Assembly: GCA_017441505.1 (NCBI GenBank)
Contig: JAFRXL010000034.1
Span: 1-64,000, forward strand
Reading direction: 5' to 3'
DNA from: Ruminococcus sp.
GTDB lineage: Bacteria > Bacillota > Clostridia > Oscillospirales > Ruminococcaceae
Length of the DNA: 64,000 bases
The notes under the pieces were generated by a model, which saw only the letters and a list, made by a program, of their open reading frames with translations, ran no database searches and was not told the origin of the DNA. Made by a program: the position numbers and the translations under genes. Of the stretch, positions 1 through 8,020 are shown piece after piece (within the stretch, counting starts at the first letter, position 1; every line of letters begins with the position of its first letter).

Positions 1-96
1 ATCTGAAGAAGTATGCTATCTTCTTCCAATTTCGCTGTATTTCTCACTCTGTATTCTCTTTTTTACCCTTTACTTTATTTTTTTACAAAAATATCA

Positions 97-126
97 CCCC
101 TGATTCTCTCTGAATCAGGGGTTTTT
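97..126 (+). terminator. rho-independent terminator of a gene lying left of the window
   Basis: A perfect 10-bp stem (97-106 with 112-121, 5-nt loop) is followed directly by five T residues. The T run fits plus-strand transcription coming from the left edge. Confidence 0.8.
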
Positions 127-136
127 GGACAGGCTG

Positions 137-157
137 AAGCGGCTCACTGAGCCGCTT
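137..157 (-). terminator. hairpin downstream of the small membrane protein gene
   Basis: An inverted repeat, AAGCGGCTCA / TGAGCCGCTT, lies just after the stop codon of the minus-strand gene at 163. It has no strong T run on the minus strand, so termination may depend on it together with the adjacent hairpin at 97-121. Confidence 0.5.
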
Positions 158-162
158 TAGTA

Positions 163-780
163 TTAATAGTAAAAATCTGCATCGTAAGTCTGTTCCTGAA
201 CTTTGGGTTTGCTTTTTATGGTGAATCCGATCATAGTGATAACCAATGAAGCTAAAACAGGGATAAAAAGTCCATAAGTAATACTTATTTCATATTTGAT
301 CGATATGAAGCTGCCTATGGTTTTTTTGATGAAATCATTCATGAAATCCGTTGTTTTGGAGCAATAGATGAGTCCGCTTATCGACGAAGCAGCGAATGCT
401 AAAGTTGAAAGAAGCGAAGCTATCGTCATTGCTTTTTTGTTGATGAAAACAAATACCAGAGTACAAGCGAGCAGGACAAAACCAGCAAGTGCGGAATATC
501 TCATAACATTGTAGGAATTTCGTATAGTATCATATTCCTTTTCTGACGCTAACTGTGACAGTCCGCTGCCGTATGAATCAAGTCTCCTGCCGTATTTTGT
601 ATAGTCTTCATCCGCCTGCATCAGCTCTGTATAATCGAGAGTTTCTTTTGCTGAAGTACAGGCGACTGTAGCTTTTAAATTCAGCCATGGCAGCCATATA
701 GTTGAGAAAGCGAGTATTATAAATACTATCACTGCTATATATGGAGCGTTTTCTTGATTTCCGTATCTTGTACTGAGCAT
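163..780 (-). CDS. small integral membrane protein of unknown function
   Basis: The product is about 205 residues. I place the start at the ATG whose codon ends at 780 because an AGGAGGC site lies about 7 nt upstream; an earlier alternative start would lack it. Four hydrophobic segments are visible: one near the N-terminus (after a short basic and polar stretch), a pair in the middle third, and one near the C-terminus. Between the first and second lies a 50-residue, probably extracytoplasmic loop with charged residues and a Cys. I do not recognise a family. It is a single gene, divergent from the spore-protein gene on its right. Confidence 0.75.
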   Translation of the reverse strand: MLSTRYGNQENAPYIAVIVFIILAFSTIWLPWLNLKATVACTSAKETLDYTELMQADEDYTKYGRRLDSYGSGLSQLASEKEYDTIRNSYNVMRYSALAGFVLLACTLVFVFINKKAMTIASLLSTLAFAASSISGLIYCSKTTDFMNDFIKKTIGSFISIKYEISITYGLFIPVLASLVITMIGFTIKSKPKVQEQTYDADFYY

Positions 781-987
781 TTTTTTGCCTCCTTTTACAG
801 GTGTGTTTTTATTGTACGACAATTTTTAACATTTTATTACAGCTGTGTGTGCTTTGCGTGTCTGATTTGTGTTGAAATAGTGAAATACATTTGTAATGTT
901 CACATTTATTACCACAAATATTTTATTAAAGCTGTGCAATAATACTATCACGGCATCAATAATTTATTTGCAAAGGAGACAAATGAT

Positions 988-1188
988 ATGTCAAACAGTA
1001 ATGGTAATAACAACGGCGAAATGACACAGAAGGGCAGAGAGGCTCTTGAGAGATTCAAGATGGAGTCTGCAAGCGAGCTTGGTGTAAACCTCAAGCAGGG
1101 TTACAACGGTGACCTCACATCAAGAGAAGCTGGTTCTATCGGCGGACGTATGGTCCAGAAGATGATCAATTCTTATAAGATGCAGTAA
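988..1188 (+). CDS. small acid-soluble spore protein, alpha/beta type
   Basis: At 66 residues it has the family's usual length and layout. An Asn/Gly-rich N-terminus is followed by the conserved helix with ALERFKMESASELGVNL, where the Glu-Ser/Ala region corresponds to the GPR protease cleavage site. The second conserved block, with TSREAGSIGGRMVQKMI, follows. Proteins of this family coat forespore DNA and protect it from UV and heat. An AAAGGAG site lies 9 nt upstream of the ATG. It is monocistronic, with its own terminator. Its presence indicates sporulation ancestry or capacity in a lineage often described as non-spore-forming. Confidence 0.93.
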   Translation: MSNSNGNNNGEMTQKGREALERFKMESASELGVNLKQGYNGDLTSREAGSIGGRMVQKMINSYKMQ

Positions 1189-1194
1189 CTGAGA

Positions 1195-1233
1195 AGCGGA
1201 TGTCGTATCAATTACGGCATCCGCTTTGCTTTT
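1195..1233 (+). terminator. terminator after the spore-protein gene
   Basis: A stem of 12 bp (1195-1206 with 1214-1225) is followed by TTTGCTTTTTT. It sits between convergent genes and may serve both. Confidence 0.85.
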
Positions 1234-2955
1234 TTATTCAGTTTCAGGAAGTGTGATAGTTCCTATCAGAGCTTTCTGTACTGCAAGTGCATCCTTAGAG
1301 GTAAGACTTGACCCCGGATCATAGCAATCCGCATTCTTGTATCCCTTTGAAGTGAGTGCAGAATCAGCAGTTCCTCCTACGTCATATTCGTCTGGATTAG
1401 CAACAGCCTGCATGATAAGAACAGCATCGTTCATTTTAACATCACCGCTGCAATTTGCATCGCCGTAAATAATGTCTTCCGGAGGTTCTGTAGCGGTTGT
1501 AGGCTCTGTTGTTGGAGTAGTTGGATCAGTCTTTGGTCCGGAAGAGCCTTTGTAGTAATCAGAAAGTGATATACCGTTTCCGCTCTTACCCATCGGGACC
1601 TGATGATCGAGGCTTATGAACTTACCATTCTCGTCCTGCCAGAGAGCCGGCTTAACGAGTGCGTACTTATCCTCATCCCAATCCTGGAAATCGTTTTTGA
1701 GAAGTCCGCCTGTATCGCCGGAGTTCTCATTGAAGCACCAGAAAGTATGGTGGATACGCTTTTCGATCATATAGTCACGGAGTATAGTCATCCATTTTGT
1801 ATTATCACCGGTCGGATCATGTTCTTTGTCGATAAATCCGCCCCATTCGCCCATGAGGAGAGGAGATATTTTGTCTTCGATAAGGTAAGCCCATGAATCA
1901 CGCCAGTAGTCGTCAAGGAGAGTTTCTCTTGTAAAGTCCTTCTTGAACCAATCCTGCTCCCATACGAGCGGACCGTAGTCATGCGGAGAATATACGAGCT
2001 GGCTCTGATATTTTCCAAGGTTTACAGGATATTTTCTTGCACCACGGAAGTTGCCGCCCCACCAAGCACCGTAGAATGGGCTCCACGGGTAACGTGCATA
2101 GTCTACAGGCTGAGAATCCCAGTCTTCGCCTTCTTCAAACTTAGGATAAACTTCTATACCCTCGACCATTACGAGAAGATTAGGGTTAGCACTTAAAACA
2201 GCATTTGCTCCACGTTCAGCAGCATATTTCCAGTTATTGTCATCTTTTGAATCGTCCCACTTAGCCATGCCCTGACCGTCATTCTTGCCGTGAGGCTCAT
2301 TTTTCAGGTCGATAGCAATGATAGTATCGTCATCCTTGTAGTAATCAGCTACCCAGTTAAGAGCTTCAAGCCAGTCATCGTAGCTGTAATTGCTGTCGTA
2401 CCAAAGCGGATACTGGTGACCGTTGGAAGCAGTAGTAGCACAGTGAATATCGATCATGATTTTGATACCGTTTTCTCTGCACCACTCTACAGCCTGATTC
2501 CATATATCGAAGCTGTACTTAGGCTTACCGCCCTCAATTCCCTCTACGGTAAGCTCAGGATTTTTCCATTCGTTGATCTTGACCATGTAAGGGTCCGGAT
2601 CATGATTCTTCCACTGGAGAAGTATCTGAGTGGACATTGGTACACGCATAAGGTTGAATCCATGATCTGCCATTTCGTTCAGCATCTCATGCATATTTCT
2701 CGACCAAACTCCGTCAAAACACTGTGTTGTAACGTTGTAGCCGAACCAGTTACAGCCTGTCATCCATACCGGATTGCCGTACATATCAACGACCTCAGCA
2801 TTCTCATTGACATGGAGCCAGTCATCATGGTATGAATCCGGTGCAGTGTCTGCACTGTTGGCTGTTGCCGCAGGTGATGAAGCATTTCCGGGCACTATTA
2901 TCATAGTCATTGCTCCGGCTGCGGCAAGTAATTTTTTCATTATTGCTTTTGCCAT
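1234..2955 (-). CDS. secreted GH5 endoglucanase-type glycosidase with C-terminal dockerin
   Basis: The protein has 573 residues. The N-terminus is a signal peptide (basic MAKAIMKK, then a hydrophobic Ala/Met/Ile stretch, with cleavage probably near residue 35). A GH5 TIM barrel spans roughly 45-460. The acid/base Glu is about residue 220 in DLKNEPHG, and the nucleophile Glu is about 370 in LLMGEWGGF. A Thr/Pro linker (about 470-495) leads to a dockerin (about 500-568) with two calcium-loop/helix repeats beginning GDANCSGDVKMND and NADCYDPGSSLTSKD. Dockerins bind cohesins on scaffoldins, so this should be a cellulosomal beta-glucanase, probably a cellulase. An AGAGGG site precedes the ATG, and a strong promoter lies at 2993-3021. 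Confidence 0.93.
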   Translation of the reverse strand: MAKAIMKKLLAAAGAMTMIIVPGNASSPAATANSADTAPDSYHDDWLHVNENAEVVDMYGNPVWMTGCNWFGYNVTTQCFDGVWSRNMHEMLNEMADHGFNLMRVPMSTQILLQWKNHDPDPYMVKINEWKNPELTVEGIEGGKPKYSFDIWNQAVEWCRENGIKIMIDIHCATTASNGHQYPLWYDSNYSYDDWLEALNWVADYYKDDDTIIAIDLKNEPHGKNDGQGMAKWDDSKDDNNWKYAAERGANAVLSANPNLLVMVEGIEVYPKFEEGEDWDSQPVDYARYPWSPFYGAWWGGNFRGARKYPVNLGKYQSQLVYSPHDYGPLVWEQDWFKKDFTRETLLDDYWRDSWAYLIEDKISPLLMGEWGGFIDKEHDPTGDNTKWMTILRDYMIEKRIHHTFWCFNENSGDTGGLLKNDFQDWDEDKYALVKPALWQDENGKFISLDHQVPMGKSGNGISLSDYYKGSSGPKTDPTTPTTEPTTATEPPEDIIYGDANCSGDVKMNDAVLIMQAVANPDEYDVGGTADSALTSKGYKNADCYDPGSSLTSKDALAVQKALIGTITLPETE

Positions 2956-2992
2956 GTTTTTTCCCTCTCTCTAATAATATTATAGTGTAATT

Positions 2993-3021
2993 ATTATACA
3001 TCTATATTAATAATTTGTCAA
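2993..3021 (-). promoter_or_regulatory. sigma-A-type promoter of the dockerin GH5 gene
   Basis: On the minus strand TTGACA (3016-3021) and TATAAT (2993-2998) are separated by 17 nt, about 40 nt upstream of the GH5 start codon. Confidence 0.8.
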
Positions 3022-3050
3022 TATCTTAGGGAAAAAGCCGCATAAAATGA

Positions 3051-4004
3051 TCATATCACCTTGAAGAGTTCATCTCTGACCGGATCAAGACGGTTTTCAG
3101 AAAGACCGAAGTCCATAGCCTTATAGCTCCATGCACAGCGGCTGATGCCGTATTTCTCGAATACAGCGTTTATAGCTCTATACCATTTGAGAGTCTCCTC
3201 CGGACTAACAACATCGATAACGCCGTATTCTCCGCAGTAAAGCTCTGTGTTGTACTTCTGAGCTTTTTCGATAGCAGTAGCAAAAAGCTTCTCAAAAAGC
3301 TCGGGAGTGATATTCATCTCTTCACTTGTATATCTTTCGGACTGAACAATATCGTTTGTCCAGTAAGCTCCCTGATGAGTGAATTTAAGAGGCTCATAGC
3401 AGTGCATATTGTAAATCACCTTGTCATCATAAGGCTCGTCAAGGAGATAAACCATGTCTGCACTGTTGTTATGACAGCTTCCGACAAGTATCATAGTATC
3501 GGGAGCATAAGCACGTATTCTTTTTATGCACTCTCTTACTATTTTGTTCCATGAATCCATAAATTCTATATCGGTAACTTCGTTGAGAAGCTCAAATGCT
3601 ATATTTTCAGGCATATTTCCATATCTGCGAGCCATTTCCTCCCACAGGCGGTAGAATCTTTCCTGATACTCTTCGCTGTCAAAGAAACCGCTTTCGTTTT
3701 CAGAATAGTAGTCGAAAGAAAAACCGGCAGTTTTGTGGAGGTCAAGGACGAGATTAAGACCGTTTTTGCGGCAGTTTTCAACAGCTTTGTCGATCCTTGC
3801 AAATCCATTTTCGTTAAAAGAGCCGTCGTTATTTTCGAGAATATTATAATCAAAAGGTATACGGATGTGGTCAGCACCCCAGCTTGCAGCTACAGCATAG
3901 TCCTCATCTTTAATAAAATCGTTCATATGCTCTTCTGAGTAATCGCACTGTGAAAGCCAGCCTCCGAAATTTATACCTTTATAAAAACCTTTTTCTTTAA
4001 GCAT
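3051..4004 (-). CDS. intracellular GH5-family glycosidase
   Basis: The product is 317 residues with no signal peptide, so it is likely cytoplasmic. I choose the ATG ending at 4004 because AAGGAG lies about 9 nt upstream; an in-frame TTG seven codons earlier lies upstream of that site. The GH5 signatures are GINFGGWL near the N-terminus, HIRIPFDY, LDLHK, the acid/base Glu in FELLNEVTD (about 142) and the nucleophile Glu in YCGEYGV (about 259). It sits 96 bp downstream, in the same direction, from nothing else in its operon, so it is probably monocistronic. Absence of a signal peptide and of a dockerin suggests it trims imported oligosaccharides. Substrate (beta-glucan or beta-mannan type) cannot be fixed from sequence. 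Confidence 0.88.
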   Translation of the reverse strand: MLKEKGFYKGINFGGWLSQCDYSEEHMNDFIKDEDYAVAASWGADHIRIPFDYNILENNDGSFNENGFARIDKAVENCRKNGLNLVLDLHKTAGFSFDYYSENESGFFDSEEYQERFYRLWEEMARRYGNMPENIAFELLNEVTDIEFMDSWNKIVRECIKRIRAYAPDTMILVGSCHNNSADMVYLLDEPYDDKVIYNMHCYEPLKFTHQGAYWTNDIVQSERYTSEEMNITPELFEKLFATAIEKAQKYNTELYCGEYGVIDVVSPEETLKWYRAINAVFEKYGISRCAWSYKAMDFGLSENRLDPVRDELFKVI

Positions 4005-4121
4005 AAAACCCAAACTCCTTTTCAATTATTTGGTATGACTAAATATTATCATATCTTACTTTGTATTTATACCATTTTCATGCTCATTCCGGTAATTTGT
4101 TGACATTATACACTGACAGAA

Positions 4122-4150
4122 AAAAGCCTCCGGAGAATCCGAAGGCTTTT
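4122..4150 (-). terminator. terminator of the GH25 gene
   Basis: The inverted repeat AAAAGCCT-CCGGA / TCCG-AAGGCTTTT has a 3-nt loop, with a T run on the minus strand. Confidence 0.85.
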
Positions 4151-4153
4151 ACA

Positions 4154-5467
4154 TTATTCATATAAAATGTTCATATCAACATCGCCGGCGATACCGGGTA
4201 TCCTGCCGCAGCTGCTCTGCTGCCATATGTAGAAGTCGCCGTCGTAGTCGGTATCTTCAACATAGTGAGCAAGCCATACCGGTCCGAGAGCTTTTGTTGA
4301 TTCGTCCCAGACATCACGCAGGAAATTGCGGCTGCTGTAGAGCATCGTATCGTAGCCATATCCAGCCATTTCGTCTCTGAATGTACGGTATATCTCGTTT
4401 ATATCGTGGATATTCATGCCATACTGCTGGAAGTTGCTGAACTCCTCCCAGTCAAATGCGACCGGAAGGTCAGTGGGAGCACCTTCAAGAAGCTCGGCGA
4501 GCCATTTTGCGTGTTCACGCACTCCTTCAATGGTATTGTCAGTGGTGTAGAAATAAACGCTGACGTTAAGTCCGGCAGCACGAGCACCCTCTATATTGGC
4601 ATAGAAATGGTCGTCCAATACAACATGGTCATAGTAATATCCTGCTCTGATAATGACATAGTCGCAGCCTGCATCACGTACTGCATTGAAGTCAATATCT
4701 CCCTGCCATGTGGAAATATCGAGTCCGAGCCTTCTTCCGTCACCGCCGTAAGCTGCGGCAAAATCTTCAAACGGAACTCTTTCTCTGTCGTCCGGCGGCA
4801 CAGGTACGTCGTTGACCACTGATATAGTAACGTCCCATTCAAGCACATTTCCTGAGCTGTCAGTAACTATAGCGTGAAGCGGATAGTCGCCTACAGTATT
4901 CGGGTCTATATCACCTGTAAAAGTCAGAGATGGCTTCCTGTCGTAGTTATCGACAAATCCGACATAGTTACTGAGGTCAAATGCTTTCCCCGTCTTATGA
5001 TACGGATTCCAGCCGGAATTCAGAAGCAGGGGAGGCATTGTATCCTCGACGATATAGCTCATCTTCTGAGTGAATTCATTGCCGTTATATCGGTATTTAA
5101 CGTCGATTTCGTACTCTCCGGTATCTTCGGTATTCAGGTAGACATCACCGTTAAGAATTTCGACTTTCGTATCGGTGATATACTGGTCAAGCGTTATTTC
5201 GCTGTAGACCTCAATATTGCCGGAGCCGGTAAGTTTAAGGTCTGCCGGCGGCTGAGGTGCGGTAGTAGTCACAGTGGTAGTGACTGCTGACGTAGTAGTA
5301 ACTGCGGAAGTTGAGACTTTTTTGGAAGTTTCGGGGACTTCGGAAATTCTCTCTGTCGGAGTGACCTCTGCTTTAAGCACGGGGTCAGAAGCCGATATTT
5401 TATTGCCGCATCCGACGGAAAGAAGTGTAAATAGCATAAAAAGAAATACCGCTGAATTTTTTTTCAT
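4154..5467 (-). CDS. surface lipoprotein with GH25 (lysozyme-type) catalytic domain
   Basis: The protein has 437 residues. A lipoprotein signal ends at the lipobox Cys in LLSVGCGNK. A Thr-rich stalk (about residues 50-72) follows. The next region (about 75-220) is all-beta, with a TGSGNIEVYSEITLDQY-type start and DTGEYEIDVKYRYNG / VGDYPLHAIVTDSSGN repeats, resembling bacterial Ig-like DUF5011 modules. The GH25 domain (about 245-437) begins with GLDISTWQGDIDFNAVRDAG and has the catalytic DWE motif in LPVAFDWEEF. GH25 enzymes cleave the N-acetylmuramoyl glycan strand of peptidoglycan. AGGAG precedes the ATG. The leader carries the inverted-repeat element at 5486-5642. Confidence 0.92.
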   Translation of the reverse strand: MKKNSAVFLFMLFTLLSVGCGNKISASDPVLKAEVTPTERISEVPETSKKVSTSAVTTTSAVTTTVTTTAPQPPADLKLTGSGNIEVYSEITLDQYITDTKVEILNGDVYLNTEDTGEYEIDVKYRYNGNEFTQKMSYIVEDTMPPLLLNSGWNPYHKTGKAFDLSNYVGFVDNYDRKPSLTFTGDIDPNTVGDYPLHAIVTDSSGNVLEWDVTISVVNDVPVPPDDRERVPFEDFAAAYGGDGRRLGLDISTWQGDIDFNAVRDAGCDYVIIRAGYYYDHVVLDDHFYANIEGARAAGLNVSVYFYTTDNTIEGVREHAKWLAELLEGAPTDLPVAFDWEEFSNFQQYGMNIHDINEIYRTFRDEMAGYGYDTMLYSSRNFLRDVWDESTKALGPVWLAHYVEDTDYDGDFYIWQQSSCGRIPGIAGDVDMNILYE

Positions 5468-5485
5468 ATAAACTCCTGTATTTTA

Positions 5486-5642
5486 TTGCTCCCAAACTAA
5501 ACTTTGCCAACCAATGCTCGTCATAAAGAAAATTTCTCAGCGTCAGAAAAACTTGAAATGTGTAAGCATTCCTGCATTTTTCTTCCTTGATAAATTCCCT
5601 TTCTGCCTTTGCCTTTTTGGCAAAGTTTAATTGGGGGAGCAA
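5486..5642. repeat. 157-bp element with 25-bp imperfect terminal inverted repeats (MITE-like or leader structure)
   Basis: The left end (5486-5510, TTGCTCCCAAACTAAACTTT then GCCAA) is matched in reverse complement by the right end (5617-5642) with only a few mismatches and one extra base. A second small hairpin (TTTGCC / GGCAAA) sits at the right end. No clear target-site duplication is visible. It lies between the GH25 promoter and the GH25 ribosome site, so it would be transcribed as the mRNA leader and could fold into a long closing stem. An open frame runs through it, but it has no other sign of being a gene. Confidence 0.65.
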
Positions 5643-5663
5643 CACATTTTTTTCAATGACAAA

Positions 5664-5692
5664 ATTATATCACATTTTGACTTTATTGTAAA
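5664..5692 (-). promoter_or_regulatory. promoter of the GH25 gene
   Basis: On the minus strand TTTACA (5687-5692) and TATAAT (5664-5669) are 17 nt apart. It lies beyond the inverted-repeat element, giving a leader of about 190 nt. Confidence 0.75.
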
Positions 5693-5714
5693 GGCAATAC
5701 ATGACTGATTATTT

Positions 5715-7343
5715 TTATTGCAGCAGACCTTTTATGCCGTCCTCTTTGAATTTCTGCTTATAATTCACAAGTTCGTCCTGGATTATATCGTCAATGACAT
5801 TCATTCCGAGCAGTTCAACAGGAGCTTTATCATCGGTCAGGATACGGTTTCCGGCATCATATGGTTCGAGGTTTCTGATAACAGTTTCCATCATAGTTGA
5901 GAAAGAAAGGTCTTCGAGCTCCTCGGAATTTGATTTAAGTGTGCTTAACATTTCAGGATTATCGGAAGCGAAAAGCTCACGGTTAGTCGCACCGCTTACG
6001 TCGACAGTATAAACATTGTCAAAAACGCTTGAAATGGTGTCGGATAGCCAGTTATTTATACCGTCAGAGCTGTCTGAACGCATATTCATATTTACTACCA
6101 TCACACCGTCATCTTTAAGATGTTCTTTAACAAGCTCAAAAAATTCCACAGACGACATCTGGAATGGAATTGTAATATCCTGATAAGCATCGACCATTAT
6201 GACATCGTATTTTTTATCGCTGACATTCAGAAAGGCTCTTCCGTCGTAGGTAGTGACCTTAACTTCTTCCGGAAGCTCAAAATACTCATGTGCGAGGTCA
6301 GTTATACGCTCATCGATCTCAACGCCCTCAGCTTTGACATCAGGGAGGTAGTTCAGGCATTGTTTAGCGTAAGTGCCTGTACCCATTCCGAGTATGAGTA
6401 TATCCTTTTCGCTGTTAACAGTTCCGGACATGAGCGGAGCTGCCATTGCATAGTCGTAATACATTCCCGAGAGCTTACCTGATTTTACATATACGGACTG
6501 AACTCCGAAAAGGACGTTTGTAGAGAGAGAAGTAGTCTCATCGTCACTTTTTACCTGAAGATAGTTGTATACTGATTCGCCCTCGTAAACGAGTCCTTTG
6601 TCCCAGAAAGCGAAACCCATAAGGTTTGAAAGGACACAGCAGGCGAGAAAGAGTGCAGATGTAACTCCGCATCGTACACTGCCACGTTTATTGAATATAA
6701 AGTAGGCGAGTCCGAGTATCAGCAGTATGCCAGAGAAAATTAGGAAAGTCGCAGCAGTTCCGACAGCAGGTATAGATATAAAAGTCGGTATGAACGTGCC
6801 TATTATACTTCCGATAGTATTGAATGCACCGAGTGTACCGACGGTCTTTCCGCTGTCATCGAGGCTGTCCACGGTGTATTTTACAAGTGAAGGGGTAACT
6901 GTTCCGAGCAGGAAGAGTGGAAATACAAATACGACCATACAGGTTATAAATGCAGCCCATATCAGAAAATTGGTATTGATAGTAACTATTAAAAGAGCAG
7001 ATATGCCGAGTATGACGAATTTGCCGAAGAACGGTATAGCAGCTATCCAGACGGCAGCGGTCAGTATTCTTTTATAAAGTTTATCCGGATCCGGATTCTT
7101 GTCGGCACTTTTTCCGCCGTAGATATTACCGAGTGCCATAGCTATCATGATCGTACCGATTATAATGGTCCATACGATCTGAGATGAGCTGAAATAAGGT
7201 GCGAGAAGACGGCTTGCACCGAGTTCAACAGCCATAACAGACATACCGGCAAAGAACTCTGTAAGATAAAGATACCATTTATTTCCGAGAAGACCGCCTG
7301 ATGATTTTTTGTTTTCAATAATATTATTTTTTAACTCTGGCAT
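5715..7343 (-). CDS. membrane protein fused to a spermidine-synthase-like domain
   Basis: The protein has 542 residues. The N-terminal half (about 20-260) contains 7 or 8 hydrophobic helices of the MFS-like type typical of 'fused MFS/spermidine synthase' proteins. The C-terminal half (about 270-500) is a Rossmann aminopropyltransferase/methyltransferase fold with ILILGMGTGTYAKQ, an acidic EGVEID and DVIMVDAYQD. The last motif corresponds to the putrescine-site loop of polyamine synthases. Known soluble homologues transfer aminopropyl from decarboxylated SAM; whether these membrane fusions do so is not established. AAGGGTGAT precedes the ATG. The gene stands alone with its own promoter. Confidence 0.88.
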   Translation of the reverse strand: MPELKNNIIENKKSSGGLLGNKWYLYLTEFFAGMSVMAVELGASRLLAPYFSSSQIVWTIIIGTIMIAMALGNIYGGKSADKNPDPDKLYKRILTAAVWIAAIPFFGKFVILGISALLIVTINTNFLIWAAFITCMVVFVFPLFLLGTVTPSLVKYTVDSLDDSGKTVGTLGAFNTIGSIIGTFIPTFISIPAVGTAATFLIFSGILLILGLAYFIFNKRGSVRCGVTSALFLACCVLSNLMGFAFWDKGLVYEGESVYNYLQVKSDDETTSLSTNVLFGVQSVYVKSGKLSGMYYDYAMAAPLMSGTVNSEKDILILGMGTGTYAKQCLNYLPDVKAEGVEIDERITDLAHEYFELPEEVKVTTYDGRAFLNVSDKKYDVIMVDAYQDITIPFQMSSVEFFELVKEHLKDDGVMVVNMNMRSDSSDGINNWLSDTISSVFDNVYTVDVSGATNRELFASDNPEMLSTLKSNSEELEDLSFSTMMETVIRNLEPYDAGNRILTDDKAPVELLGMNVIDDIIQDELVNYKQKFKEDGIKGLLQ

Positions 7344-7370
7344 TATATCACCCTTAAAATTTTTTCTTTA

Positions 7371-7399
7371 ATTATACCATAGATGAAATTGAATGTAAA
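7371..7399 (-). promoter_or_regulatory. promoter of the spermidine-synthase-like gene
   Basis: On the minus strand TTTACA (7394-7399) and TATAAT (7371-7376) have a 17-nt spacer, about 28 nt upstream of the start codon. Confidence 0.78.
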
Positions 7400-7436
7400 G
7401 GAGATACAGCACAATCTTTGTTTGGTATTGTCAGAA

Positions 7437-7606
7437 GCAAAAAGAAAGAACCGGCGAGGTCATCGCCGGCTCTTCCTATCTGAAAAGGTGTGTGATTATG
7501 GACTTCATCCGGTGTGCAGCGGATGAAGCTGGATAAACGCCTGGAGGTATAGAAGGCGTTGAAACGGTTGTGGAATATATTTCAAGCTCTTTCTTTCTCT
7601 TGCTGT
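7437..7606 (-). ncRNA. candidate small RNA with three hairpins and intrinsic terminator
   Basis: This intergenic stretch has a promoter (7613-7641) and a terminator on the same strand with no credible reading frame between them. Reading the minus strand, hairpin 1 (7554-7560 with 7536-7542) has an 11-nt loop containing CCTCC. Hairpin 2 (7520-7528 with 7503-7511) has a 9-bp stem. Hairpin 3 (7463-7469 with 7451-7457) is GC-rich and followed by TTCTTTCTTTTT. The CCUCC loop is complementary to the Shine-Dalgarno core, a feature of many Firmicute trans-acting sRNAs. I could not match it to a known RNA family, and it does not look like SRP, 6S, tmRNA or RNase P. Confidence 0.6.
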
Positions 7607-7612
7607 GATTAT

Positions 7613-7641
7613 ATTATAGCTCAGAATAACGGAAAATACAA
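7613..7641 (-). promoter_or_regulatory. promoter of the candidate small RNA
   Basis: On the minus strand TTGTAT (7636-7641) and a perfect TATAAT (7613-7618) are 17 nt apart. Transcription should begin near 7606. Confidence 0.75.
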
Positions 7642-7733
7642 TAACAGGACAGTCTCAGATAAGCAACAGTTTGACTATATTTTTATTACGGAACGATTTT
7701 TTCAGTTACATAATATTGACAATAGTGACAATA

Positions 7734-8000
7734 CTATTGCCTGAACTTTATTTTTGGGAGAGCAATATATGCAGCAATAAGGAAAAATGTGAATGACTGT
7801 AAAATTTTACATTGTTTCATTTCCTGAGAAATTGCATAGAATAATATAAGCAGCAGAATGATATATGCTGCGGCAAAGTGGGAGATAACTCCCTGTGAAT
7901 AGCTTTGCTGCGTGAGCATATCGCTTAGCGGAAGAGGCAGTCCTGCCGCTTCATCGGAGGGCTGCTTTGATATAGAAAAGAGCTGCTTTGCGTAACGCAT
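7734..8000 (-). CDS. possible small membrane protein, unknown function
   Basis: The open frame encodes 88 residues. The first 40 are polar, and the second half has two hydrophobic stretches (about 46-60 and 69-80) compatible with two membrane helices. It follows the metallo-beta-lactamase lipoprotein gene by 20 bp in the same direction, so it could be the second gene of that operon. No good ribosome site precedes its ATG and I see no family motif. It may be spurious. Confidence 0.4.
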   Translation of the reverse strand: MRYAKQLFSISKQPSDEAAGLPLPLSDMLTQQSYSQGVISHFAAAYIILLLILFYAISQEMKQCKILQSFTFFLIAAYIALPKIKFRQ

Positions 8001-8020
8001 GGCAGCTCTTGAAATATCTG

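Noticed and set aside
2290..2835. 181-residue plus-strand reading frame opposite the dockerin GH5 gene
   Set aside because: It lies wholly inside a well-supported gene on the other strand, has no ribosome site and no family motif.
5400..5645. 81-residue minus-strand frame running through the inverted-repeat element into the GH25 gene
   Set aside because: It overlaps the GH25 start in another frame, has no ribosome site and consists mostly of the repeat; treated as read-through of the element.
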